Below are positions 29,575 through 37,453 of a DNA stretch of 39,426 bases, in pieces. The notes under the pieces are model-generated. The model was not told the DNA's origin, made no database searches, and saw only the letters and a list, made by a program, of their open reading frames with translations. Origin of the DNA: JANNRR01 sp031401675. GTDB taxonomy: Bacteria; Pseudomonadota; Alphaproteobacteria; Rhodobacterales; Rhodobacteraceae. The position numbers and the translations under genes were made by a program. Positions within the stretch are counted from its first letter, which is position 1; each line of letters starts with the position of its first letter. The stretch lies in assembly GCA_031401675.1 (NCBI GenBank), contig JANNRR010000130.1:1-39426 (forward strand), written 5' to 3'.

Positions 29575-31224
29575 CTAACCGGCAAGCAACGCCCGGGCGG
29601 CGGCGCGGGCGGCTTCGGTGATGGTGTCGCCCGACAGCATCCGGGCAATCTCGTCCACCCGATCCGCAGCCATCAGGGGCGTAACGGTAGAGGTGGTGAC
29701 GTCGTTTTCCACCCGCTTTTCCACCCGCCAGTGATGTGCGCCCCGGGCCGCAACCTGCGGCGAATGCGTCACCACCAGCACCTGTGCGCCTGCGGCCAGC
29801 GCCTGGAGCCTGCGACCAACCGCATCGGCCGTTGCCCCGCCAACGCCGCGGTCGATCTCGTCGAAGATCAGGGTCAGGCCTTGGTTCGTGCCGGTCAGGC
29901 AGACCTTCAGCGCCAGAAGGAAGCGCGACAACTCGCCACCCGACGCGATCTTGTCCAGCGGTCCGGCAGGCGCGCCGGGATTGGTGGCGACGGTGAAGTT
30001 GACGATGTCGTGCCCGTCCGGTCCGGGCTCGCCTGCAGACAGGGCGGTGGCAAAGACCGCACGCTCCAGCTTCAGCGGGGCCAGTTCCCGGGCCATCGCC
30101 GCATCCAGCCCGGCTGCCGAGTGCCGCCGCAGTGCGGTCAGGGCGTTGGCCGCGGTCTGGTAAGCAGCCCAAGCCGTGTCGCGCGCCCGGGTCAGGGCGG
30201 CCAGATTGCGCCCGCCCCCCTCCAGCGCCTCCAGCCTGACCTGAAGCCCGGCGCTGAAATTGCCCAACTCGTCGGGCGGCACTGAGTGCTTGCGGGCCAG
30301 CGCACGGATGGCGAACAGCCGATCCTCCAGTGCCTCAAGCTCCGATGGGTTGAACGAAAGCGCGGTCAGGGTATCCTCGACGCCTTGCTGCGCCTCGCCC
30401 AACTCTGACAGGACCCGGCCAAGTGCTGCAATCGCGCCGTCCAGCCGGCCCTCGGCCCGCGCAGCGGCGCCATGCAGCCAGCGCACCGCGTCGCCGATCA
30501 ATCCTTCGGCCCCATCGTTGCCAAGTGCTGCATGCGCCCGCGCGATGTCGTCGCGAATGCGCGCAGCAGCCTGCATCAGCCGTCGCCTTGCGTCCAGTTC
30601 CGCCTCTTCGCCCGGCAAGGGATTCAACTTGTTCAATTCCCGCACCGCGTGCCGCAGGAATTCCTCGTCGACACGGATGGCCGCAAGATCGGCCTCGGCG
30701 GACGCCAGCGCCTGCTTCGCCAGCCCCGACTGCCGCCAGGCGGCCCGGACGGTTGCCGACGCGGCTTCGTTCGCGGCAAAGGCGTCCAGAAGCTGCCGGT
30801 GGCCGCGCGGATTCAAGAGGCCGCCATCATCCTGCTGACCATGCAATTCCACCAGCGTGGCCGACAGATCCCGCAAGGTATCGCCCGACATCCGCCGGTC
30901 GTTCACCCAGGACGTCTTGCGGCCATCGGCAGCATTGATCCGGCGCAGTACAACCTCGTCGGTTGCCGGCAACCCAGCCTCGGCCAGAAGGGCATGGGCA
31001 GGATGGCCGACAGGCAGATCGAACACTGCGGTCACTTCACCCTGTTGCGCCCCGGTGCGCACCAGTTCGGCCCGGCCCCGCCAACCAAGCACGAAGCCCA
31101 GGGCATCCAGCAGGATCGACTTCCCGGCCCCGGTTTCCCCGGTCAGCACATTGAGGCCCGGCTGAAACACAAGCTCCAGCCGGTCAATGATCAGCATGTC
31201 ACGGATGCTCAGGCTGCGCAGCAT
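29575..31224 (-). CDS. recN: DNA repair protein RecN
   Basis: RecN is an SMC-like ATPase that acts early in double-strand-break repair. The 549-residue protein has the ABC head split by a coiled coil: Walker A LTGETGAGKSILLDALG near the N-terminus, Q-loop region LVELHGQQDDGGLL, a middle part rich in Ala, Glu and Arg (about 150-350), then the ABC signature KIASGGELSRFLLALK and Walker B LTLIFDEIDRGVGG with the His switch VVTHSPQVAA. Start ATG 31224 (MLRSLSIRDML) is the standard N-terminus; the open frame upstream to 31257 overlaps bamD and is not used. It follows bamD by 23 bases, so both are likely one transcript. I see no clear LexA site before it. Confidence 0.95.
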   Translation of the reverse strand: MLRSLSIRDMLIIDRLELVFQPGLNVLTGETGAGKSILLDALGFVLGWRGRAELVRTGAQQGEVTAVFDLPVGHPAHALLAEAGLPATDEVVLRRINAADGRKTSWVNDRRMSGDTLRDLSATLVELHGQQDDGGLLNPRGHRQLLDAFAANEAASATVRAAWRQSGLAKQALASAEADLAAIRVDEEFLRHAVRELNKLNPLPGEEAELDARRRLMQAAARIRDDIARAHAALGNDGAEGLIGDAVRWLHGAAARAEGRLDGAIAALGRVLSELGEAQQGVEDTLTALSFNPSELEALEDRLFAIRALARKHSVPPDELGNFSAGLQVRLEALEGGGRNLAALTRARDTAWAAYQTAANALTALRRHSAAGLDAAMARELAPLKLERAVFATALSAGEPGPDGHDIVNFTVATNPGAPAGPLDKIASGGELSRFLLALKVCLTGTNQGLTLIFDEIDRGVGGATADAVGRRLQALAAGAQVLVVTHSPQVAARGAHHWRVEKRVENDVTTSTVTPLMAADRVDEIARMLSGDTITEAARAAARALLAG

Positions 31225-31247
31225 TGGTCCCGCCTTCGACCCCTGGC

Positions 31248-32087
31248 CTACAGCCACTCGCCCTTGATGACCTGCCGGTAGACCTGTGCCAGCCAGCTGT
31301 CACCCCTGGCTTCCAGCGCCAGACCCTTGCCGGTCAGCAGCCGGTAGCTGTCGTCGTAGTACGGGTTGCCCTGAAAGTTGTAACCCAGAATGGCCCCGGC
31401 GGTCTGCGCTTCGTCGGTTAGGCCAAGCGACAGGTAGGCTTCGACCAGCCGGTGCAAGGCTTCGGCGGTATGGGTTGTGGTTTGAAACTGTTCCACCACC
31501 ACCCGGAACCGGTTGATAGCCGCCGTATAGTGGCCACGCTTCAGGTAGTAGCGTCCGATTTCCATTTCCTTGGCGGCCAGCTGGTCGAACGCCAGATCAA
31601 ACTTCAGGATTGCCGAGCGGGCATACTCGCTGTCGGGGTATTGTTCGATGACGACACGCAGCGCCTGCAGGGCCTGAAAGGTCAGGCCCTGATCGCGGCC
31701 GACATCGTCGATCTGGTCATAGTAGCTGAGCGCAAGCAGGTACTGGGCATAGGCAGCATCCTCGTCCGCCGGATAGAAATCGACAAACCGCTGCGCCGTG
31801 GCCCGGCTGTTTTCGTAGTCGCGCGCCTTGTGATAGGCAAAGGCCTGCATGATCAGCGCCCGCTTTGCCCATTCCGAATAGGGATAAAGCCGTTCGACCT
31901 CGCTGAAATACCGGGCTGCTTCGGTGGCCTTGGTGTTGGTTTCCAGTTCGAACTCGCCACGCCGGAAGATTTCTTCTGCCGTGAAATTCTCCAGCGGCGG
32001 CTCATTGGCTGAAGAATCGCAGGCTACCAGCATCGTCGCCAGCAGCATCCCCGCGACGACCCTCGCCCCTGATCCGCCGAACGCCAT
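31248..32087 (-). CDS. bamD: Outer-membrane assembly lipoprotein BamD
   Basis: BamD (ComL) is the essential lipoprotein of the Bam complex that inserts beta-barrel proteins into the outer membrane. The 279-residue precursor has a lipoprotein signal with lipobox LVAC (Cys23) and then TPR repeats: FTAEEIFRRGEFELE, YFSEVERLYPYSEWAKRALI, AQRFVDFYPADEDAAYAQYL, and YYLKRGHYTAAINRFRVVVE. Such Y-P-x-S-E and F-x-x-x-Y-P patterns are characteristic. ATG at 32087 is the start that gives a proper signal peptide; a longer open frame to 32186 does not. It lies 143 bases downstream of lpxC and just before recN, an order known in Rhodobacterales. Confidence 0.94.
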   Translation of the reverse strand: MAFGGSGARVVAGMLLATMLVACDSSANEPPLENFTAEEIFRRGEFELETNTKATEAARYFSEVERLYPYSEWAKRALIMQAFAYHKARDYENSRATAQRFVDFYPADEDAAYAQYLLALSYYDQIDDVGRDQGLTFQALQALRVVIEQYPDSEYARSAILKFDLAFDQLAAKEMEIGRYYLKRGHYTAAINRFRVVVEQFQTTTHTAEALHRLVEAYLSLGLTDEAQTAGAILGYNFQGNPYYDDSYRLLTGKGLALEARGDSWLAQVYRQVIKGEWL

Positions 32088-32182
32088 ACGCCGCCACCCT
32101 TGTTCCGTCAATTTCCGGGTCAGAACCAAGCCCTTGCCCGGTGCAGCACGCATGCCACGCCCCAATGTCGTGCAGTGTCCTA

Positions 32183-32201
32183 GCACAGAAAAATCCTGTG
32201 C
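32183..32201 (-). terminator. Hairpin downstream of lpxC
   Basis: GCACAG - 7-base loop - CTGTGC, starting about 30 bases after the lpxC stop. The T-run (in the transcript direction) lies in the loop and not behind the stem, so termination is uncertain. Confidence 0.35.
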
Positions 32202-32230
32202 GCAAAACGCCTTTCAGTGGGTTTGGTGGG

Positions 32231-33181
32231 TCAGGCGAAAGCGGCGATGTCGGCCCGGGTCACGCCGACACCGGGCAGTTTGCCACCCGTAGCATCCGCC
32301 ACGTCGACAAGGCGGCAGGCGCCGGGGGCAGCAAACAGCGCCTTGAGCAACTGGTTGGTCAGGGCATGTCCAGCCCGGAAGCCGCGATAGCGGCCGAGGA
32401 TCGGTGCGCCGGCCAGCGCCAGATCGCCGAGCGCATCCAGCATCTTGTGCCGCACCGCCTCATCCTTATGCCGGAAGCCGCCGGGGCTGAGGACCTGATC
32501 GCCGTCGACCACAACCGCATTGTCCAGCGTGCCGCCGCGTGCCAGCCCGTTCAGCCGCATCACATCGACATCTTGCTGGCGGCAGAAGGTGCGGCTGTCG
32601 CACAGTTCGCGGACAAAGGCACCGTTGGCCATGTTCAGCACCTTGGCCTGCCGTCCGATGGCCCGGTCGCTGAACTCGATGGCAAAATCGATCACCAGCA
32701 TGTCCGAAGGCTCCAGCCGGGCAAAAGCCTCGCCGTCGCGCACCTCGACCGCTTCAAGGATGCGGTAAGCCCGGGTCGGCACGGAAAGTTCGCGCAAGCC
32801 CCGGGTCAGAAACCCCGCGACAAATGGCGCCGACGAGCCGTCAAGGATCGGAACTTCCGGACCGTCAATCTCGATCAGCGCATTGTAGATGCCGCAACCG
32901 GCCAATGCGGCCATGACATGTTCGATCGTCGAAACCGTGGTGCCATGGTCGTTGGCAACCTGGGTGCACAGCTTGGAGGGAACCACGGCATCCCATCTGG
33001 CCGGAACGAAACTGGTTTCGGGGTCCACATCCGTGCGGCAGAACCAGATGCCATACTCGGCCGAGGCAGGGCGCACCGTCATGCGAACGGGCAGGCCGGT
33101 GTGAAGACCGATCCCCCTGAATGTCGCCGCAGATCGAAGTGTGGTTTGCACCCGTCGCCTCTTGTCCGACCGGGGGCCCAT
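32231..33181 (-). CDS. lpxC: UDP-3-O-acyl-N-acetylglucosamine deacetylase LpxC
   Basis: LpxC (EC 3.5.1.108) is the zinc amidase that commits UDP-acyl-GlcNAc to lipid A synthesis. The 316-residue protein keeps every key residue of E. coli LpxC at matching spacing: Glu87 and His88 (TIEHVMAAL), His245 and Asp249 (RHKMLDALGD) as zinc ligands together with His88, and His272 (GHALTN) as the general acid. It opens VQTTLRSAATFRGIGLHTGL, also standard. ATG 33181 is preceded by AGGGCGG. It follows ftsZ on the same strand, but a strong terminator lies between, so lpxC should have its own promoter in 33182-33320. Confidence 0.96.
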   Translation of the reverse strand: MGPRSDKRRRVQTTLRSAATFRGIGLHTGLPVRMTVRPASAEYGIWFCRTDVDPETSFVPARWDAVVPSKLCTQVANDHGTTVSTIEHVMAALAGCGIYNALIEIDGPEVPILDGSSAPFVAGFLTRGLRELSVPTRAYRILEAVEVRDGEAFARLEPSDMLVIDFAIEFSDRAIGRQAKVLNMANGAFVRELCDSRTFCRQQDVDVMRLNGLARGGTLDNAVVVDGDQVLSPGGFRHKDEAVRHKMLDALGDLALAGAPILGRYRGFRAGHALTNQLLKALFAAPGACRLVDVADATGGKLPGVGVTRADIAAFA

Positions 33182-33316
33182 TGTGCCGCCCTGTTGCAAT
33201 TCAGCTAGCCGTGCGACCGCGTTACCACAACTCAAACTTTGCAACGGTGTGAAACATTGCCGTCAGGCTTGGGCGGGAACTTGCCGAATGCCTGGGGATA
33301 ACATAGTAAGCCATTG

Positions 33317-33355
33317 TAAAATAATAAAAAACGGCCAGCTTTCGCCAGCCGTTTT
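33317..33355 (-). terminator. Rho-independent terminator of ftsZ
   Basis: On the minus strand AAAACGGCTGGC - GAAA - GCTGGCCGTTTT forms a 12-bp stem (two inner G-T pairs) with a GAAA tetraloop at 33328-33355, running into TTTTTTATTATTTT. It begins 20 bases after the ftsZ stop. This is the clearest intrinsic terminator in the window. Confidence 0.92.
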
Positions 33356-33375
33356 CCAGAAATCGTGACGCAGGG

Positions 33376-35040
33376 TCAGTTCGCTTGACGACGCAGGAAG
33401 GCCGGGATTTCGTTGCGTTCCTGTTCCGCGTCGACCTCGGCTTCCTCTTCATAGCCGGTCACGGGCGGCTGCTGGCGCACACTTGCGGCCGGTCTTTCGG
33501 CCTGATCCGGTCCGTGGCCGGTCATCCGGTTGATCAGGGAGTTGATGCCGAACCGCTGCTTTTCGGCGGCAGGTCTGGCAACCGGGGCCGCGGCAACCGG
33601 CGGACGCAACGGTGCCTTGTTGACGGCATTGTGCAGCCGGGCCAGCGCCTCCGGTGACGGGGTGCCGGCCGGTCGGGCGCGGGGGGCCACGAAGGTTGAG
33701 GGGTCATCCAGACCCAGACCGGTCCGCCCCTGTGCCTGATGGGTCGGCTGCTGTTGCGGCTGAAAGGCCGGTTGCGGCGCTGGCCGGTAGGCCGGGGGCG
33801 GCATGTCGTCCTGCGCGGTGTCGAACAACCCGTCCCCGTGGGTGTCGAGCGGATCAAGGTCGCCGAACTGCGCGGCGTCGGCGTCCAAAGCCAACGGCTC
33901 CGGCATCTGGTTCAGCAGCGTCTGATTCAGCGGCGTCTGATTCAGGGGCGTCTGATTCAGGGGCGAAGTGGCGACATAGGCGGGTTGCGGTGCCGGCGCA
34001 GTTGTGCGGACCGGCTCATGATGGGTCAGGGGTTCCGACAGACGGCGGCGCGGAACGGCCACTTCCGTCGCGGGTGCCGCATCAATGCCGGTGGCAACGA
34101 CCGACACGCGCATCATGCCTTCCATTGCGGTATCAAGGGTCGAGCCGACGATGATGTTGGCGTCGGGATCGACCTCTTCGCGGATGCGGTTCGCTGCCTC
34201 GTCCAGTTCGAACAGGGTCAGGTCATAGCCGCCGGTGATGTTGATCAGCACGCCCTTGGCGCCGCGCAGGGAGATTTCGTCCAGGAGCGGGTTGGCGATG
34301 GCCTTTTCCGCCGCCTGAATGGCGCGGTTGTCGCCGGTGGCTTCGCCGGTGCCCATCATCGCCTTGCCCATTTCATCCATCACGGCGCGGACGTCGGCGA
34401 AATCGAGGTTGATCAGGCCGGGGCGGACCATCAGATCGGTGACACCCTTGACGCCCTGATACAGCACGTCATCGGCCAGTGCGAAGGCTTCGGTAAAGGT
34501 GGTGCGCTCGTTGGCCAGCCGGAACAAGTTCTGGTTGGGGATGATGATCAGGGTATCGACCACCTTCTGCAGCGCCTCGATGCCTTCTTCGGCCTGGCGC
34601 ATCCGCTTGGCGCCCTCGAACTGGAACGGCTTGGTGACCACGCCGACTGTCAGCACGCCAAGTTCGCGCGCGGCCTGCGCGATGATCGGGGCGGCGCCGG
34701 TGCCGGTACCGCCTCCCATCCCCGCAGTGATGAAGCACATGTGCGCCCCGGCCAGGTGATCAACGATTTCCTCGATGGTTTCTTCGGCGGCGGCGGCCCC
34801 GACAGATGGCCGCGCCCCTGCCCCCAGACCTTCCGTGACCTTGACCCCCATCTGGATTTTCGCGGTGGCCCGGCTTTGCTGCAAGGCCTGCGCGTCGGTG
34901 TTCGCGACGACGAACTCCACCCCCTCCAGATTCTGGTCGATCATGTTGTTGACGGCGTTGCCACCGGCCCCACCCACGCCGAACACGGTGATCCGGGGCT
35001 TCAACTCTTCCCGATCGCTCATCATCAGGTTCAATGTCAT
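33376..35040 (-). CDS. ftsZ: Cell division protein FtsZ
   Basis: FtsZ is the tubulin-like GTPase that forms the division ring at midcell. The 554-residue protein has the polymerising core at about 14-320: ITVFGVGGAGGNAVNNMI, the tubulin signature GGGTGTGAAP, and DFADVRAVM. The ~200-residue linker that follows is rich in Pro, Gln and Ala, longer than in E. coli as usual in Alphaproteobacteria, and has a short tandem repeat (LNQTP units). The conserved tail binding FtsA and others is EIPAFLRRQAN. ATG 35040 follows AGGCGGAAACAGCG. It has its own candidate promoter with a GANTC site in the 170 bases after ftsA and a strong terminator behind it. Confidence 0.97.
   Translation of the reverse strand: MTLNLMMSDREELKPRITVFGVGGAGGNAVNNMIDQNLEGVEFVVANTDAQALQQSRATAKIQMGVKVTEGLGAGARPSVGAAAAEETIEEIVDHLAGAHMCFITAGMGGGTGTGAAPIIAQAARELGVLTVGVVTKPFQFEGAKRMRQAEEGIEALQKVVDTLIIIPNQNLFRLANERTTFTEAFALADDVLYQGVKGVTDLMVRPGLINLDFADVRAVMDEMGKAMMGTGEATGDNRAIQAAEKAIANPLLDEISLRGAKGVLINITGGYDLTLFELDEAANRIREEVDPDANIIVGSTLDTAMEGMMRVSVVATGIDAAPATEVAVPRRRLSEPLTHHEPVRTTAPAPQPAYVATSPLNQTPLNQTPLNQTLLNQMPEPLALDADAAQFGDLDPLDTHGDGLFDTAQDDMPPPAYRPAPQPAFQPQQQPTHQAQGRTGLGLDDPSTFVAPRARPAGTPSPEALARLHNAVNKAPLRPPVAAAPVARPAAEKQRFGINSLINRMTGHGPDQAERPAASVRQQPPVTGYEEEAEVDAEQERNEIPAFLRRQAN
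33907..33966. repeat. Four 15-bp tandem repeats inside ftsZ linker
   Basis: Units CTGATTCAGGGGCGT (plus strand) at 33907, 33922, 33937 and 33952 differ by one to three bases. They code the run LNQTPLNQTPLNQTLLNQM in the disordered linker; copy changes would alter linker length by five residues without a frameshift. Confidence 0.85.
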
Positions 35041-35090
35041 CGCTGTTTCCGCCTGCCTTTTATCCGGCTTTTCGCCTGTGGGTCCCGCAT

Positions 35091-35126
35091 TGGACAGATT
35101 CTAGCGGTTGACACGCGCAACGTCAC
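35091..35126 (-). promoter_or_regulatory. Candidate ftsZ promoter with GANTC overlapping the -10 hexamer
   Basis: On the minus strand GTGACG (35126-35121) and TAGAAT (35103-35098) are 17 bases apart, a good sigma-70 layout, and place a start of transcription near 35091, about 50 bases before the ftsZ ATG. The -10 hexamer runs into GAATC, so a CcrM-type methylation site (GANTC, 35097-35101) overlaps it. In Caulobacter such GANTC promoters are controlled by GcrA and methylation state, ftsZ among them. The -35 matches only four of six consensus bases. Confidence 0.5.
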
Positions 35127-35210
35127 GAGAAAAACGTGATTTACCCACAAAATATGGGGGGCGTGTCGTTTGGGCAGGCGGGATATCGCCCAATCCGCTG
35201 CATCTTGTGG

Positions 35211-36545
35211 TCACCAGTTCTCCTTGAACCATTTCAGGGCACGCTTGATCGACCGGGCGGGGTAACGTTCGGTCGGAATATCGAAATCCCACCACTCGTC
35301 CTGCGGATGTGCCGCGAACAGGCAAAGCCCGACCGACGAAGCGAAGGCAGCACCTGTCGCCGCCTGCGGCAGGCCCTGCACCCGTAGCGGGCGGCCCAGT
35401 CGGACGCGCTGCCCGAGGATTCTGGCCGCCAGTCCGTCCATTCCGGGGATTTGACTGGCCCCGCCGGTCAGCACGATCTGCTGGCTTGGCAGATGCTCGA
35501 AGCCTGCCGCATCCAGGCGGGCGCGCACCTCTTCCAGAATTTCTTCGACGCGCGGGCGGATGATGCCGATCAGTTCGGTGCGGCTGACCGTCCGGCGATC
35601 CTTGTCCCAATCACCGGTATCGGCCCCGATCTCGATCATTTCGCGATCATCCATGCCGGTCGCGACAACGCCCCCGAACACCGTCTTGATCCGCCCGGCG
35701 ATCGTCAGCGGCACCTGCAGGCCCTTGGAAATGTCGGATGTCACCTGATCACCGCCCATCCGAACCGAGTCGGCATAGATCATGTGTTTCTTGATGAAGA
35801 TCGAGATGCCGGTGGCGCCGCCGCCCATGTCGATGCAGGCGGCCCCCAGTTCCTGCTCATCTTCGACCAGGCTGGAAATTCCCGAAACATAGGCCGACGA
35901 GGCGATCCCGGCCAGTTCCAGATCGCAGCGCTTGATGCAGTACAGAAGATTCTGGATCACCGTCGTGTCGACCGTCAACAGGTGCATGTCGACCGCGAGC
36001 CGGTTGCCCATCTGGCCGCGCGGATCACCCAGACCGGTGCGATGATCCAATGCAAAGTTTACCGGTTGCGCATGCAGCACGTCACGGTCGGTTCCGAAAT
36101 CCGGCACATCACAGGCCGCAAGCGCCCGGCTGACATCCTGCCCGGTCACGACGGAATCCTGCAACTCCATCTCGCCTGCCAGCCCGTAACTGCGCGGGCG
36201 GGCCCCGGCAAAGCAGGCGATCACGTGATCAACCCGCACGTTCGCCATCTTTTGCGCCGCCTGTACTGCCGTGCGCACCGCCCGTTCGGTTTCCTGCATG
36301 GCTTCGATTTCGCCGAACCTGACCCCGCGCGACCGGGTGGTTGCCGCGCCGATCACACGAAAACTGGATTGCCCTGCCATCGGCCCGACGCCGTCGACTT
36401 CGCCGAAGCGGTCCGGGCCGTCGAAGCGCAAGACCAGACAGGCGATTTTCGAGGTGCCCACGTCCAGAATGGCGATGACGCCGCGCTGCATCGCGGCCTT
36501 GCGCATGTTCCGCATCGCCCGCTGGGCCTGATAAAGATCGGTCAT
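35211..36545 (-). CDS. ftsA: Cell division protein FtsA
   Basis: FtsA is the actin-like ATPase that tethers FtsZ filaments to the membrane and recruits later division proteins. The 444-residue protein has the phosphate-1 loop VIAILDVGTSKIACLVL, the SHS2/1C region around RVDHVIACFAGARPRSYG, phosphate-2 GAACIDMGGGATGISIF and the adenosine motif QQIVLTGGASQIPGMDG. The C-terminus RSIKRALKWFKENW is a basic amphipathic helix, the membrane anchor. ATG 36545 overlaps the ftsQ stop in ATGA, indicating coupled translation. The 170 bases after it carry the likely ftsZ promoter. Confidence 0.97.
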   Translation of the reverse strand: MTDLYQAQRAMRNMRKAAMQRGVIAILDVGTSKIACLVLRFDGPDRFGEVDGVGPMAGQSSFRVIGAATTRSRGVRFGEIEAMQETERAVRTAVQAAQKMANVRVDHVIACFAGARPRSYGLAGEMELQDSVVTGQDVSRALAACDVPDFGTDRDVLHAQPVNFALDHRTGLGDPRGQMGNRLAVDMHLLTVDTTVIQNLLYCIKRCDLELAGIASSAYVSGISSLVEDEQELGAACIDMGGGATGISIFIKKHMIYADSVRMGGDQVTSDISKGLQVPLTIAGRIKTVFGGVVATGMDDREMIEIGADTGDWDKDRRTVSRTELIGIIRPRVEEILEEVRARLDAAGFEHLPSQQIVLTGGASQIPGMDGLAARILGQRVRLGRPLRVQGLPQAATGAAFASSVGLCLFAAHPQDEWWDFDIPTERYPARSIKRALKWFKENW

Positions 36546-37453
36546 GGAGTGGTTGCCTTTGCTTCGGTGATGGCCTCGGGGTCGGCGTCGGCCGGTTCGG
36601 CCAGCCGCACGGTGGGGCGGTGTTGGTTGCGCATGTCGACAAGCAGGATGGCGCGGTCCAAGAGATCCTGCGCCTGGTCCAGCGCGATCACCCGTTGCAG
36701 GGCCTGCACCGGGTTCTGTTCGGGCAAAAGGATGCGCTGGCCGCGGTCAAGTACCAGATCCCACCGCCGTTCGCCCATCCGCACCAGCCCGCGCACACGC
36801 GGGCCCAAGGGACCGGATGCTGCCAGCAGCGCAAGGGCTTCGGCTGCCACCTTGTCAGCGCCGTCGCCTGCCACCAACGGCAGGTCGGCCCGGGCGGCGC
36901 GGTCGTGGATCGAGGCGACGCGGTGGCCGGTTTCATCCAGCAGATCAAGGGTATGGCGGCTGCGCCAGACCAGTGCTGGCCGCCGCTGTTCGATGCTGAC
37001 CTGCAGGACGCCGCCGGTTCGGATATGCAATTCGGCCCGCGCCACCGCGTCAAAGCTTTCCAAAGCTGCCTGCATCGCCGGCAGGTCCAGATCAAAGGAA
37101 CTGGCCGGCAATTGAACGGGCACCTTGGCCCGAAGCGCGTTGGCCACTTCCGGGCTGGCGCCTTCGATCTTCAGTTCGGTCACCATGAACTCGGGCCGCT
37201 GCTCAACCGAATTGCGCAGATCGGCCGTCCAGGTGGCAATGGCCGCCCGCCGCTCGGCATCGGCGAAATACAGTCCCATGGCAAAGACCACCAGAAATGC
37301 CGGCAATCCGACCCGGAACATCGACCGGAACAGCGGCGTCAGCCACAACCGGTTCAGCCGGTAGGCAACCCGGCTGGGTGCCGGGTCGCGCCGGGGTTGG
37401 GTCAGCGGTTGGGTCAGCGGTTGCAGGATGCATCCTCCACGATCCAGGCACAA
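36542..37453 (-). CDS. ftsQ: Cell division protein FtsQ
   Basis: FtsQ (DivIB) is a bitopic membrane protein linking early and late divisome parts. The ~300-residue protein has a short cytoplasmic part with RRDPAPSRVAYRLNRLWLTP, one membrane helix (about 49-63, LPAFLVVFAMGLYFA), a POTRA domain (FMVTELKIEGASPEVANALR) and the beta domain with GLVRMGERRWDLVLDRGQR and a late VIALDQAQDLLDRAILLVDM. The start is unclear: TTG 37453 lies inside ddl with no ribosome-binding site, whereas GGAGGA is six bases before an in-frame CTG at 37426. No ATG or GTG exists before the membrane helix region. So CTG 37426 may be the true start. It overlaps the end of ddl and ends in an ATGA overlap with ftsA. Confidence 0.93.
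   Translation of the reverse strand: MCLDRGGCILQPLTQPLTQPRRDPAPSRVAYRLNRLWLTPLFRSMFRVGLPAFLVVFAMGLYFADAERRAAIATWTADLRNSVEQRPEFMVTELKIEGASPEVANALRAKVPVQLPASSFDLDLPAMQAALESFDAVARAELHIRTGGVLQVSIEQRRPALVWRSRHTLDLLDETGHRVASIHDRAARADLPLVAGDGADKVAAEALALLAASGPLGPRVRGLVRMGERRWDLVLDRGQRILLPEQNPVQALQRVIALDQAQDLLDRAILLVDMRNQHRPTVRLAEPADADPEAITEAKATTP
37395..37423. repeat. 12-bp tandem duplication at the ddl/ftsQ overlap
   Basis: GGTTGGGTCAGC occurs at 37395-37406 and 37407-37418, followed by a partial third copy. It contains the ddl stop codon (37414-37416) and in the ftsQ frame codes QPLTQPLT. Confidence 0.75.

Noticed and set aside
35108..35140. Rightward promoter from TTGACA at 35108
   Set aside because: The hexamer matches the -35 consensus but there is no fitting -10 and no rightward gene follows.
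35451..37115. Rightward open frame of 554 codons across ftsA and ftsQ
   Set aside because: Opposite strand of two conserved division genes; composition typical of a shadow frame.
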